A stretch of DNA of 64,000 nucleotides, from the NCBI GenBank assembly GCA_039105265.1, contig JAPFFF010000003.1, positions 3,534,001 to 3,598,000 of the forward strand. The letters are read 5' to 3'. Of the stretch, positions 1 to 9,765 are shown in pieces. The position numbers were made by a program, and so were the translations under genes. Position 1 is the first letter of the stretch; each line of letters starts with the position of its first letter. The DNA is from Tritrichomonas musculus (Eukaryota; Parabasalia; Tritrichomonadida; Tritrichomonadidae). The notes below the pieces were generated by a model. The model had not been told where the DNA came from. It saw only the letters and a list, made by a program, of their open reading frames with translations, and searched no databases.

Positions 1-1181
1 ATTTCAAAACGAGAATTTTGGAAACATTCAGAAAAATCAAGTTCTACAATATGGTTAATTATTTGAACCAAATCAAAAAATTCTTGGTTGTCAAATAAAT
101 ACATCAAAATTTGCTTACATAGTACAAAAAGTGCAGGATCATTAAAGGTGGCTGCCATAAAAAGACTCCTAATAAGATGATCTTCAATTATAGATTTAGT
201 TGAGATCTGCTGTGATATAATTAAAGAATAAATAATTTTGGCTGAACTTCGTCTCAATTTGGGCTCTTTGCTGCTATTCAAAAAAAAGATAAAAAGGGGA
301 AATAAATTATCCCTTTCTATTAGTTCAAAGCCATAGTAACTTTCAGAAAAGGTATTTTCAAGTGCTAAAATTAATTCGGCTACAAGTAATTTTGAATTTG
401 ATTGATTTGAACTATTATCATTATCAATATCCTCATAACAATAATAATTGTAATCATATTTTTTAATTGAATTCGATTTTTTATTTGGCGAGATACTCTG
501 AATCACCTGAATGAGAAAGCTTATAAAATTATTTTGTGAAAACTCGTCCATCTCATGACAGTATTTAGAGGCAACTTTGAAAAATTTGCCTCGCAGATAT
601 TCTGAAAAATCTGTTAACATCGTTTTGCTCATCAATGTTTTCAAAATATCATTTTCGTATATACACTGACGAACTTCTGAACTGAGGTCAAGCGAATATA
701 AGGCACAACATAGTGCGAGCTGTTGAATTTCATTGTCTGTTGACGATTCAATCAAATCATTAATATGATAATAAAATCCTGCTTTGATGCTTTTGTATGG
801 CAATAAAGCCATTCGTAGTATTAATTGTTGAAATTGATGATTATCTTTAATAAGTTGCAAAAAGAAACAAATACTGCGTAAAACAGGTTTCTGGGTATCA
901 GGAATTAGCATAAAACGAAAAAATGCTATAACATCCCCAAATTCAAATTTATTATAAACTTTTATTGGATTTTTTTGAAAATAATCGCACAAAAGTAATA
1001 CTGAATGGATTTTGCTTTCACTTGAATTCATTTCATCAATACAATTCTGTATTTTAATATCATCTATAGCAGATTGATTAAAAAAATTGATATCAATTTT
1101 ATAATTTTTGGGTTGATTAGGATATAAAAAGTGAGTCTTTAAAAAGGGAATATTTGATTCTTCAGATTTATACAAAAACAT
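1..1181 (-). CDS. Helical-repeat (ARM-like) protein, partial, runs off the left edge
   Basis: Reading the reverse strand from an ATG at 1181, the frame stays open for 393 codons to the window edge, so this is the N-terminal part of a longer protein. The product is rich in Leu, Ile, Phe and Asn and made of successive amphipathic helices, such as the stretch around VLLLCDYFQKNPIKVY and later QLALCCALYSLDLSSEV. This is the look of ARM/HEAT-type proteins that are numerous in trichomonads. An Asn/Ser-rich loop lies near residues 240-255. No catalytic motif is visible and no partner can be named. It is divergent from the SDE2-like gene, with only 64 bp between the two start codons, so the two probably share a promoter region. 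A similar style of helical protein occurs as a pseudogene inside the hAT element (48108-48933). The ARM-like assignment rests on composition and periodicity only. Confidence 0.75.
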   Translation of the reverse strand, partial: MFLYKSEESNIPFLKTHFLYPNQPKNYKIDINFFNQSAIDDIKIQNCIDEMNSSESKIHSVLLLCDYFQKNPIKVYNKFEFGDVIAFFRFMLIPDTQKPVLRSICFFLQLIKDNHQFQQLILRMALLPYKSIKAGFYYHINDLIESSTDNEIQQLALCCALYSLDLSSEVRQCIYENDILKTLMSKTMLTDFSEYLRGKFFKVASKYCHEMDEFSQNNFISFLIQVIQSISPNKKSNSIKKYDYNYYCYEDIDNDNSSNQSNSKLLVAELILALENTFSESYYGFELIERDNLFPLFIFFLNSSKEPKLRRSSAKIIYSLIISQQISTKSIIEDHLIRSLFMAATFNDPALFVLCKQILMYLFDNQEFFDLVQIINHIVELDFSECFQNSRFE

Positions 1182-1245
1182 AGCTGCTAATTAATTATTT
1201 TCATATAACATTTCCATATAAACTATTGAAAATTCTTATAAGTAA

Positions 1246-1785
1246 ATGAGTAAGCTTTTTTTATCGTTTCAAGGAAAAACATATATATTATCACAGGAAG
1301 AATCCCTTAATCCATCTGAATATGTAGCTAAAAAGTTTGGATTTAGTAAAGACGAGTTTTTTTTTTCAGGACAATCACCATTTTTGCATTTATCTCTTCG
1401 ATTAGATGGTGGAAAAGGAGGTTTTGGACGTGCAATGCTACAAGAAGGTCAAAGAAGATCGAGAAGACTTCCTGAACATAAAGATGCATGCAGAACATTA
1501 AGTGGCAAGCGAATAGGTTTCATTAAAGCAAAAAGAAGAGTTGTAGAACTTCGCGCAAAAATCAAAGAATTAGAAGAGAAGAAGGCAGAAGAAAAGGCTA
1601 CTATTAGGCGAACAAATAAGGTTAAGGAATTAGAAAATATTCAAAATAAAGAAATTCAAATCAACGAATCTATTTCGTCTGCTGTTAGATTTGGAATTGA
1701 TAATATAACAGAAAACAAAGAAACGGCTCAAGAATCAAAGACTGTTGAAAATGATTCTGATTTCGAAATGTTATTTGAAGAATAA
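1246..1785 (+). CDS. SDE2: SDE2-like ubiquitin-fold splicing/genome-maintenance factor
   Basis: This 179-residue protein has a short ubiquitin-like N-terminus (residues 1-54) followed by GGKGGFG at 55-61. The sequence RTLSGKRIGFIKAKRRVVEL follows, then a charged helical tail. The GG-KGG junction and the downstream 'C-R-x-L-S-G-(K/R)-R' block are the signature of the Sde2 family. In fission yeast and humans a deubiquitinase cuts this precursor after GG, and the KGG-starting fragment acts in the spliceosome (intron-specific splicing) and in replication-stress control. The ubiquitin part here lacks obvious conserved surface residues and is recognised mainly by position. The C-terminal half is acidic/basic coiled coil without a SAP domain. 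The start is the first ATG in frame. Neighbours are a divergent helical-repeat gene upstream and ENY2 downstream on the same strand, 164 bp away. Confidence 0.85.
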   Translation: MSKLFLSFQGKTYILSQEESLNPSEYVAKKFGFSKDEFFFSGQSPFLHLSLRLDGGKGGFGRAMLQEGQRRSRRLPEHKDACRTLSGKRIGFIKAKRRVVELRAKIKELEEKKAEEKATIRRTNKVKELENIQNKEIQINESISSAVRFGIDNITENKETAQESKTVENDSDFEMLFEE

Positions 1786-1949
1786 AACAAATCTTATATA
1801 GAATGAAATTATACTTTATAAACATTAACAGTTAATGATTAACTTTATAAAATAATATAGAATATAGCATTTTATATGATTTAAAATATTTTTTTAAAAA
1901 TGTGGACAAAATCTTTAACGATGATATTCCTTTTAAAAAGTTTTTCAAA

Positions 1950-2267
1950 ATGTCTAATATTAGATGGGAAAATGTCCCAGAAAGTGAAGTCCGCGCAGAA
2001 GTTGAAGCAGTGCTTGAAAGCCAAGGAGAATCCAAAAAGATTCGACAGTTTCTCCTAGAAAGTTCTGAGGTTAACGAATGGAGAAATCAAATAATTGATA
2101 TTTGTAAAAAGATAATTGAAGAAAAAAAAATCGACAATCTAACACCTGATATTATTTATGATCAAATTGCCGCAACAGCCCGCGACAGTTTTCCAACCTC
2201 AGTCCAAGAAGAAATCAAAACAAGACTTGTTACGTTTCTCAATAATCAATTCGAGGATCATATCTGA
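1950..2267 (+). CDS. ENY2: ENY2/Sus1, SAGA and TREX-2 subunit
   Basis: A 105-residue protein whose C-terminal three quarters follow the ENY2/Sus1 pattern: IRQFLLESSEVNEWRNQI, then IIDICKKIIEEKKIDNLTPD, then SVQEEIKTRLVTFLNNQ. Family members are about 90-110 residues and form a helical clasp. They work in the histone-H2B deubiquitination module of SAGA and in the TREX-2 mRNA-export complex at nuclear pores. The frame is open from 1902, but the codon there is GTG and the first ATG in frame is at 1950. That ATG is preceded by TTTTTCAAAATG, compatible with a trichomonad initiator, so I start there. The short acidic N-terminal extension (about 20 residues) is not family-typical. Confidence 0.9.
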   Translation: MSNIRWENVPESEVRAEVEAVLESQGESKKIRQFLLESSEVNEWRNQIIDICKKIIEEKKIDNLTPDIIYDQIAATARDSFPTSVQEEIKTRLVTFLNNQFEDHI

Positions 2268-3073
2268 CATTAATTCTGTAGTTACGATACTATTAATACA
2301 ATATTTATGTTTTAATAATAAAAGCCATATTTAATGGATTTTTTTCCAAATTATGAAAGAAGCTTGTAAAAGATAAAATTAAAAATGGATTATGGATTGA
2401 TTTTAAAAAATTCAATTTATGCCTTTTGAAAGAATATGAGGCCTTGGCATGAAATGAAGATTTTTTTATTATTTATTTTATATTAGCTAGTCTAGAAATT
2501 AGAAATAATATGATCTATTTGGAAATTTACTAAGAAATTAAAGATTTTTTTTAAAAATTTTATTCAACAAAGCAAATTGGCCCATTTATTGAATTAACAT
2601 ATTTTAGAGATTCTTTATGTAACTTTTTTTCCTTTCCTTCATGGATATTTTCCGGAGTATAAGGTGTATTTTCATTTGAATCAATATACACGGCCATTTT
2701 ATCTTTGATGCTTATTGAAATGTTTGCCCTAGCTTTACAGTTATAGACTATTTAACTTTATCTTAGAATATGAAATTCAGTAATTCAATTTTTCATGCAA
2801 AAATCTTTGATATCCATAAATAAAAATCACTCTTATTAATTTTGGAATATGATATTCTGAATATTATTTCGATTTATCTTCTTCTAATTCTATATTTTAC
2901 TATTAATAAATAGGTGTGTAACTTATATTCATTTTAAAAACGTAAATAATTGAAGAATAATTAATAAAAATTATTTAAATAATTATTAAATATATAGAAT
3001 CAGCAAAGTTAACTAATTTTTTCGAAATAACGTGCTTTAAACAAATATACTGTAAAACAATTAGATCACTCTC
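2268..3073. other. Intergenic region, AT-rich
   Basis: About 0.8 kb between ENY2 and the MutL-like gene. Apart from one possible 45-codon ORF on the reverse strand (2560-2697) it is plain A/T-rich sequence. The last 20 bases before 3074 read like a core promoter, with TCACTCTC directly before the ATG. Confidence 0.6.
2560..2697 (-). CDS. Possible small protein, 45 residues
   Basis: A short reverse-strand ORF begins with ATG at 2697 (MAVYIDSNENTPYTPENIHE at the N-terminus) and ends with CFVE and a TAA. It has a balanced, hydrophilic composition rich in Glu, Lys and Asn. That differs from the Ile/Phe/Lys runs of chance ORFs in this AT-rich sequence, and it sits alone in an otherwise empty 0.8-kb gap. 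Upstream of the ATG the reverse strand reads TCAAAGATAAAATG, which could be an initiator. No family is recognised. It may equally be the remains of a gene or a chance ORF. Confidence 0.35.
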   Translation of the reverse strand: MAVYIDSNENTPYTPENIHEGKEKKLHKESLKYVNSINGPICFVE

Positions 3074-5140
3074 ATGACAAATAATGAAGAAATCAAACGA
3101 ATACCTTTAGAATATGCATCAAAAATGAAACAGCTCAATCCAGGCCATCACCTTTCCGATGTTATTCAAGGTTTAATTGAAAACTCGATTGATTCACACT
3201 GCACTCAAATTTCAATTTTTCTTGAAAATGATGGTCTTTCATCAATAAAAATTATTGATGATGGATGTGGTATTCCAAAATCTTCATTTCCAAATATTTG
3301 CAGATTTCATTGGACATCAAAAATTCAAGAATTAACTCAAACAGAAATTTTTCATGGAAAAAGCTTTGGCTTTACAGGATCATTTTTAGCCAATCTTTCA
3401 TGTGTTTCTACAGTTAAAGTTTCAAGTAGATATAAAAGAGAAATTCAGACTAACACTGGAGTATTTCAATTCAATGTAATGACTAAGTGTGAGACTTCTT
3501 ATGAAGTTGATATAGGAACCCGCGTTGAAGTTATCAATTATTTATATTGCTATCCAAATCAAAGACTCAAAATCCGAAAAAACGAAAAAGAAATAAACAA
3601 AATGATAGATACAGTTGCAAAATATTCTACAGTATATTCATGGATTAAATTCAAACTTGTGCTAAACGAACGAGTCACATTATTAGAAACATTTGGAAAT
3701 TCAGATATTCTCAGTAATATAGCACAAATACATTCATTAGCAGAACCACTAAAATTATTTCATGTTGCTTCTTTTGAAAATCTTGGCAATGATATCGAAG
3801 CAATTATTTTTATTTCAAATCCAAGATACAACTTTGTTACCAGTACCACCAAATTTTTAAGGGGATTTTTTTTAAACGGGCGCCTTATTTCAGCACCATT
3901 TTTAAAAAAACCGATAAATAATTTTTATAAAGAGTTTAAGCGCAAGATGAACAATTGCTATGTAAAAATGCCATATTATGTTTTTATTAAAGCTCCAGAA
4001 ACCTATTTTAGCGATTTTTTTAATGAAAATGAGAATGAATTTCCTAATTTCATTGATACAAACCAAGACGATGAAGAAAACAAGGATTTTTTAAGAGAAG
4101 AAAAGTTTTTCTTTCAAAAATTTAGGTCATTTGATGCTGAAAAATTAACACAAGAAATATATCAAATTATAACATATAGTAAAACCCCAATAATTAATAT
4201 ATATACGATAACTGAAATCAGAAAAATCGAAGCAAAGTTGATAAATGAATTTTTATGCAACCCACCTGTAATAAATGATACAAGCAAGTGTTTATATCCG
4301 CTTCCAACTAATCCAGCTTTACTTGCCACTTCCCAGCAACCGCCTCAACTACTACAAACTAGCATAAACAATAAAGGAAACAAACCAAATCTCGGAATTC
4401 CAGTTCAGACCTCAATATCTGTTACAAATGTTCTCTCAAATCAACATCAACAAACGCAACATCCAAATCAAAATCAGGCACAATCACGAATTATTCCTCA
4501 ATCACAACAAAATCACCAGATCCAGTCAAAAACTATTCAAACACCAAAACATACTGTTCACACACCGAAAAGCCCAATTGTAAAAAGAGCCATTTCTCCA
4601 GCTCCACAAACAATTCTATCAACAACAACATCTGCTCCTTCTTTATCAAATCATCAGAACCAATCATCTGCAAATTCTGCCGTATCAAACCTTCTTTTAA
4701 ACACAACAACTTCAAACTCAGAATCACAACAAAAACATTCCTCATCTCAAAATCCACCAGATAGTCCTTCTATTGCGAGAAGCAATAGTTCAAACTCCTC
4801 TCAAAAACTTCCTCCTCGTGTGACAGATATCAGTGAGCTTCTCACAAATTCGCAGAATGTGCCAACAGTTGCGAAGAAAGTACTGGTTAGAAAAATTACC
4901 GCAACCCAACTTTCTTCAACCTCAAATGCATCATCAAATTCTCAAAATAGCACGGGAAACAGCTCAAATTCAAATACAACAAATTCTCAAAATACTGTTT
5001 CAGTGAATCGACCTCCTACAACAGCAGCAGTTGTAAGAAAAAAGATTCTTTTACCACCGAAAGTCTCATCAACATCAAACACATCAACGACGACAACAAA
5101 TACTAACACGACGGGCACAGCTAATAATGATAACAATTAG
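3074..5140 (+). CDS. Degenerate MutL/PMS-type GHKL ATPase with low-complexity tail
   Basis: The N-terminal 340 residues align by eye with MutL mismatch-repair proteins, closest to PMS2. They include LIENSIDS (34-41, motif I), IIDDGCGIP (60-68, motif II, DxGxG kept), HWTSKIQELTQ (79-89, like the PMS2 HTSKIQEF stretch) and a second domain with GFFLNGRLISAP. Several functional positions are altered. The Glu four residues before the motif I Asn, which activates water in MutL and MLH1, is Gly33. The motif III GFRGEAL is GFTGSFL (99-105). After about residue 400 the chain becomes a 290-residue Gln/Asn/Ser/Thr-rich region with no sign of the MutL dimerisation/endonuclease domain. Known MutL proteins bind ATP and dimerise to license mismatch repair or meiotic crossover resolution. 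This copy may bind but not turn over ATP. Its start follows TCACTCTC, a good trichomonad-type initiator. Confidence 0.8.
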   Translation: MTNNEEIKRIPLEYASKMKQLNPGHHLSDVIQGLIENSIDSHCTQISIFLENDGLSSIKIIDDGCGIPKSSFPNICRFHWTSKIQELTQTEIFHGKSFGFTGSFLANLSCVSTVKVSSRYKREIQTNTGVFQFNVMTKCETSYEVDIGTRVEVINYLYCYPNQRLKIRKNEKEINKMIDTVAKYSTVYSWIKFKLVLNERVTLLETFGNSDILSNIAQIHSLAEPLKLFHVASFENLGNDIEAIIFISNPRYNFVTSTTKFLRGFFLNGRLISAPFLKKPINNFYKEFKRKMNNCYVKMPYYVFIKAPETYFSDFFNENENEFPNFIDTNQDDEENKDFLREEKFFFQKFRSFDAEKLTQEIYQIITYSKTPIINIYTITEIRKIEAKLINEFLCNPPVINDTSKCLYPLPTNPALLATSQQPPQLLQTSINNKGNKPNLGIPVQTSISVTNVLSNQHQQTQHPNQNQAQSRIIPQSQQNHQIQSKTIQTPKHTVHTPKSPIVKRAISPAPQTILSTTTSAPSLSNHQNQSSANSAVSNLLLNTTTSNSESQQKHSSSQNPPDSPSIARSNSSNSSQKLPPRVTDISELLTNSQNVPTVAKKVLVRKITATQLSSTSNASSNSQNSTGNSSNSNTTNSQNTVSVNRPPTTAAVVRKKILLPPKVSSTSNTSTTTTNTNTTGTANNDNN

Positions 5141-5344
5141 AGAAACAAATTTTGTTTTTGTATCTTTTTATATATTAATAAACTTTGTATTAACAGAAGC
5201 CAATACATATTTTGTTTTTGTTACTATTTATATCAAATAATTTAGTTTCACTTGTATAATTAATACAATATTAAGAAACAAACTAAATAAAGCCAGTTTA
5301 GAGTATTTTTTAACTTTTTGATATTATAACTTTTTGTACGGATA

Positions 5345-8300
5345 ATGATCGTTGATAAATCGAACATCAATTATCAAATGAACATCAATCAACAAATCGA
5401 ACATGTCATAAATGAAATACTTTCTGGTGGTGATAATCATATGGAAGCTGTAAATATTTACACAGGAATGATTGAGCAATCACCGTTTGATGTTACAAAT
5501 TATCATTTTCAGTATATCTTACAAAATTTACAGAACAACAATGCTGTTCGAAAAGGTTTTACACTTCTTTATCAAATATTAAAAAAACCTGAAATTTACA
5601 CATTTTATACGCCAGAACAAAATTCGTTCATTCAAACAAAATTATTAGAACTACTTTTGACGCCGCATTTTGATGAAAGCAATCGCAATTATTTGCTTGA
5701 TATTATTGAAATTGCTCAAAAAAATTATAATAATGCTCATTTAGCTGAAAATTCAGAATTTGGTTGGGTATCAGTTTTTCAATTCTGCATCAATATTTCA
5801 CTATTAGATGACAAAGCAATTTCTTCATTAGGCATTGAGTTAATTTCTCGTTTCATTAGATATGGTACTCTTATTGTTTCAAATAACGTTCAAATAATAC
5901 ACGAAATTATTCAAAAAGTACTCATGTCAGAAGAGAATTTTTTTCCACAAATAATTAGCACATTAAATTTAATTTCTGAATGTTTCAATGAAGAAATATC
6001 CTTTAAACAATATGCACCAAATGTTGTCCATTTTATTCAATTGGTTCAACCAGAAATATCAAAAGAGTTAATAATAAGTATTTATCGATTTAAAGTTGAT
6101 TTTTTCTCTGAAGTTTTTTCATCATTTATAAATATCATCTCATCTCTTCTTGCAAATACTCAATATCCTATTGATACTAAATACTGCATACTCGATGTAT
6201 TTCAATTATTTTTTTTTTCGGAGCGCCAAGCCCAAAAATTTACATCACCAGAAATCTATACACCAATTATTCAATCAATCTCAATACTTTTTACTAAAAT
6301 CGAATCTGATGAAGACCTTTCTTTAATAGAGCAAACTAAATTGCTTTTGGGCGAAATATCCAATAAATTAGAATCAGAACAGTTTGACAATTGTTGCCTC
6401 TCTATTGCCACAGATTTTTTAAAAAAAGAAGATTGGAAGTTCCGCTTTTCAGGTCTTTCAATATTTTCTTCAATTTTATATTACATTGAAGAAGAAGATC
6501 TTATTAAAATGACTCCATTAGCATTAAAATACATAGAAGATTCCGCAAATTTATGTAGAAAAACTGTTTATAAAATTATTAAAAAGGTTTCTAAAAAAAG
6601 GCAAAGGACATTTGCCTCAGAATTCCAACAAGCGTTTTTCTCATTATTATTAGAATCAATTCCAAAAGAATCATCCCCAGATATTGTGATTTATTCCTTT
6701 AAAGTTTTATCTTGCTTGTGTGAAAACAGTGGATCTGAAATCCTTGAACAGTACTATACACAAATTCTTCAACTTTGCTCTATTTATTCAAATGAGAATA
6801 GCATTCCTCTTCAAGTTTCAATCATCAATTGCATTCGATGTCTTTGTAAGTCAATGATGGAACATCTTTCCGATTCGTACCCACTAATTAAACAATACAT
6901 TACAAATATGTCAACTATTGAAATACCAATTATTAGATACAGCGTAATATACGCTATTCCTCAAGTCTGCAAGATTATCTCGTCAAATTCAGAAAAAGTT
7001 AAAATGGCAGAATTTGGCCTCAATCTTTTCATTGCATCTGATTTTACGCTATTGTATTCAGAAGAACAACAATTATTACTTTTTTCAAGTTTTCGCAAGC
7101 TCATCAAAATTATCGATTTTAAAAACATTGAAATTTTCCAGCATATAATAATTTCTTTAATAAAAATGGCATCACAACAAATCGAATTACAAATTGTTTC
7201 AGACAATACTGATCAATCATTGATACCAAAAGGTATGATAATTTTACGTTCACAAAATTTTGATCATAAAATTTGTTTATATTCACATGAAAAGTGCCGT
7301 GAAGTTTGCAATGCTTTTATTAACCTGACTAAACTTATTGAAAAATTCCCAGAACTATTCATTTCAGTCATTGATAAACTTTTTGAGATCATCATCCAGT
7401 CAACAAAACAATTTTCTTTGAAAATATTTTATAGTTCAAATCAAATTCCTAATTCTTCTTTATCATGCCTTGATATGCTTATTGAAAAAGCTGATTTAAT
7501 CAACGTTTCTTATCAACAGTTGCTAACCGTTTTAAACGAATTGATCCCAGATCTAATTATTAAACAAATAATAAATTTTCTCAAAAATATTATAAACAAA
7601 TTTAATGATCCTGGATTAATTCAACCCTCAATTGATATTATGATGAAATATCTTGGTGCAATTAAAGATGATATAAAAGATTGTAATAAAAAATTTAATG
7701 AAATAAAAAATAATTCTAATTCAGAAGAACAAATGGATTTTATTAAAAATCTCTACATAGAAAGTCGTGAAAAAGAAAATTTAATAGCAAGATTTTTTTC
7801 ATTTTTAATTGAAAAATTCCCAGCTATTCTAAATGAAGAGTTCATTGCTTATTTAAGATCATTATTCATTGATGAAACAGGAAAAGTCTATCTTTCGTTT
7901 TTAATAATTGAAACAGAGATACAAATACTAACGACAAAACAATATGACTCGATTCTCTCAAATTGTGGTAATTATATTAATGAATTAGGAAAAGAATGCT
8001 TGTATACTCTCGAATTGATTCAAAAAATAATCAATTCAACCGATGATCCGCAAATATTGATGCAAACATATAATCTTGTTTTCGATGTTTTGAATTTCGA
8101 ACTTTCAGATTTTGATGAATATCCATATCTGCGCAATAAAAGTGTCTATTTAATTGTTATCCTGTTTCAAAAGTTTCCCCCATCAACTAATGATGAAGCC
8201 TTAACTTCATTCATTGATCTACTGCCTATCGATGATGATAATTGTAAAATTATACATCGTTGCTTTGCTTCATTTTTGCAACAAAAACCTGAATTTTTCG

Positions 8301-8512
8301 TAAACGAAGAGAATTTATTCTTAACTTTGGAGATAATTGCAAAAATTTGTAAAGGACATACTATTGATGAAGAAACTCGCCTAATTTTCAAGCAATTTAT
8401 TCAACTACTTTTATCTCAAGAGCAAGATAATATGTTAATACAAAATAATTTAAATGAATTAAATAAATGCTTTATTACCAGACTTAGAAGCTTTGCTAAT
8501 TATGCACCTTGA
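5345..8512 (+). CDS. Importin-beta-like HEAT-repeat karyopherin
   Basis: A 1055-residue, almost entirely helical protein with repeated HEAT-like pairs. The layout fits the importin-5/Kap121 and Kap123 group: about 1050-1100 residues, an N-terminal half of regular repeats, a central repeat block (DWKFRFSGLSIFSSILYYIE, then PLALKYIEDSANLCRKTVYK), and a conserved-looking middle 'HEKCREVCNAFINLTKLIEKFPELF' like the segment where importin-5 counts its later repeats. Such proteins carry cargo through nuclear pores in partnership with Ran-GTP. The individual repeats are divergent and no acidic Ran-loop can be pointed to with certainty. Another HEAT-type scaffold is the main alternative. It lies 204 bp downstream of the MutL-like gene on the same strand. 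Confidence 0.6.
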   Translation: MIVDKSNINYQMNINQQIEHVINEILSGGDNHMEAVNIYTGMIEQSPFDVTNYHFQYILQNLQNNNAVRKGFTLLYQILKKPEIYTFYTPEQNSFIQTKLLELLLTPHFDESNRNYLLDIIEIAQKNYNNAHLAENSEFGWVSVFQFCINISLLDDKAISSLGIELISRFIRYGTLIVSNNVQIIHEIIQKVLMSEENFFPQIISTLNLISECFNEEISFKQYAPNVVHFIQLVQPEISKELIISIYRFKVDFFSEVFSSFINIISSLLANTQYPIDTKYCILDVFQLFFFSERQAQKFTSPEIYTPIIQSISILFTKIESDEDLSLIEQTKLLLGEISNKLESEQFDNCCLSIATDFLKKEDWKFRFSGLSIFSSILYYIEEEDLIKMTPLALKYIEDSANLCRKTVYKIIKKVSKKRQRTFASEFQQAFFSLLLESIPKESSPDIVIYSFKVLSCLCENSGSEILEQYYTQILQLCSIYSNENSIPLQVSIINCIRCLCKSMMEHLSDSYPLIKQYITNMSTIEIPIIRYSVIYAIPQVCKIISSNSEKVKMAEFGLNLFIASDFTLLYSEEQQLLLFSSFRKLIKIIDFKNIEIFQHIIISLIKMASQQIELQIVSDNTDQSLIPKGMIILRSQNFDHKICLYSHEKCREVCNAFINLTKLIEKFPELFISVIDKLFEIIIQSTKQFSLKIFYSSNQIPNSSLSCLDMLIEKADLINVSYQQLLTVLNELIPDLIIKQIINFLKNIINKFNDPGLIQPSIDIMMKYLGAIKDDIKDCNKKFNEIKNNSNSEEQMDFIKNLYIESREKENLIARFFSFLIEKFPAILNEEFIAYLRSLFIDETGKVYLSFLIIETEIQILTTKQYDSILSNCGNYINELGKECLYTLELIQKIINSTDDPQILMQTYNLVFDVLNFELSDFDEYPYLRNKSVYLIVILFQKFPPSTNDEALTSFIDLLPIDDDNCKIIHRCFASFLQQKPEFFVNEENLFLTLEIIAKICKGHTIDEETRLIFKQFIQLLLSQEQDNMLIQNNLNELNKCFITRLRSFANYAP

Positions 8513-9324
8513 TTATCTTAATATATATTATCTATCCTTTATGCTTCGATGATCTATAAAAAAATTAGCAAATATTGTGCTACATTATCGTCTAGGCTAA
8601 AAAAAAATATTATATATCATGTCAATAATTGGGACGCTGCGTAAGAAAACAGATCACATTATAATTATGTATAATTATTTTATTTGAAATATCTTTTGAT
8701 AAATTCAAATCAATTTACTCACTTTCATCAGACAAATAAATGTGAATTTATTAATAAATAACCATCCATCATATCATTATTATTATTATTATTTTTTTTA
8801 ATCCTTTTAATACAAAATAATTATGAAATCAAGTTTTAATAAAAGTGCATAATCTACTAGTAATTATAAATAAATGATAAACTCATGAGTTGTGCTTTAT
8901 TTGTATTCATTTGAAATTTTGAACAAAGTTGATTCAGTATCAAATAAATATATACTATTTTTGGTCTTTTGTAAAGGATGATATTCAATTAATAAGCAAC
9001 ATAATTGATAATAATTTACTAAATGAAAAACAATATTCAGAAGAAGAAAAAGTGGACACTTAATTTATTAATAAATTAATAAATATTATGTAATAAATCA
9101 ATTTTTATATCTTATTTTTTAACTTTAATGAATAAAAATAGATTAATATAATATGATCTTTGATAAAACTATCATTCAAAAAATATAATATTTTATATAA
9201 TCATCAGAAACAAAAAATTCTTGAATACAACATATAAAAATAATAGTTATAATAAAGTTTTACTAATATTAAAGATCGATGAACATAAACAAACATATAA
9301 GAATATATTATATCAACTAGATTA
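8513..9324. other. Convergent intergenic region
   Basis: About 0.8 kb between the 3' ends of the HEAT-repeat gene (+) and the CDC25-like gene (-). It contains a short ATT microsatellite near 8775-8795 and otherwise featureless A/T-rich sequence. I see no ORF or structured RNA. Confidence 0.6.
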
Positions 9325-9765
9325 TCATTCAATTGGTATATCTATTTCAGGAATATAAGTTCCGACACAATAATCCTGATGTAATGCAAAAAAGCGATAA
9401 AAACCGCCATCAAGAATATACGCATTAAGCTTCTGATCAGAATTTTTAGATCTTTGATGAACTTGGGCAAAATATCGATAGCCTGTAGGACCACGGTACT
9501 TTGAAAACTCACAATGAAATACAAAACAAACACGTGGTCTCCAAAGGCGATTATACAAATTTAAAATGTTGTCATTAGTTTCTGTTGGGTGACATCTAAT
9601 GGCTGTTTTAATATGACCCGCACTATATTCGTGGATTGAACGGCAATCAATAATAATAAGATCATCAAATTGTTTTGTATCGTCAAATAGTTTGCATAAA
9701 GTTTCATCTGTAATTCGAGGCTCTTTATTGCTTGGATTGTTAATTACTTCTACATTGTCACTCAT
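9325..9765 (-). CDS. Minimal CDC25-like dual-specificity phosphatase (rhodanese fold)
   Basis: This 146-residue protein is a single rhodanese/CDC25 catalytic domain. It has the IIIDCRSIHEYSAGHIKTAI block (37-56), in which Asp-Cys-Arg and the Gly-His-Ile motif are CDC25 hallmarks. The active-site loop HCEFSKYRGP runs from 84 to 93, with nucleophile Cys85 and Arg91 (C-x5-R). The C-terminal YILDGGFYRFF also fits. CDC25 enzymes remove inhibitory phosphates from cyclin-dependent kinases at G2/M. Unlike animal and yeast CDC25 it has no long regulatory N-terminus, resembling the small plant CDC25/arsenate-reductase type, so arsenate reduction is an alternative role. The start codon faces that of the 9853 gene, 87 bp away. 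Confidence 0.85.
   Translation of the reverse strand: MSDNVEVINNPSNKEPRITDETLCKLFDDTKQFDDLIIIDCRSIHEYSAGHIKTAIRCHPTETNDNILNLYNRLWRPRVCFVFHCEFSKYRGPTGYRYFAQVHQRSKNSDQKLNAYILDGGFYRFFALHQDYCVGTYIPEIDIPIE

Noticed and set aside
1902-1949. GTG-initiated extension of ENY2
   Set aside because: Non-ATG codon and residues unlike the family. The ATG at 1950 has an initiator-like context.
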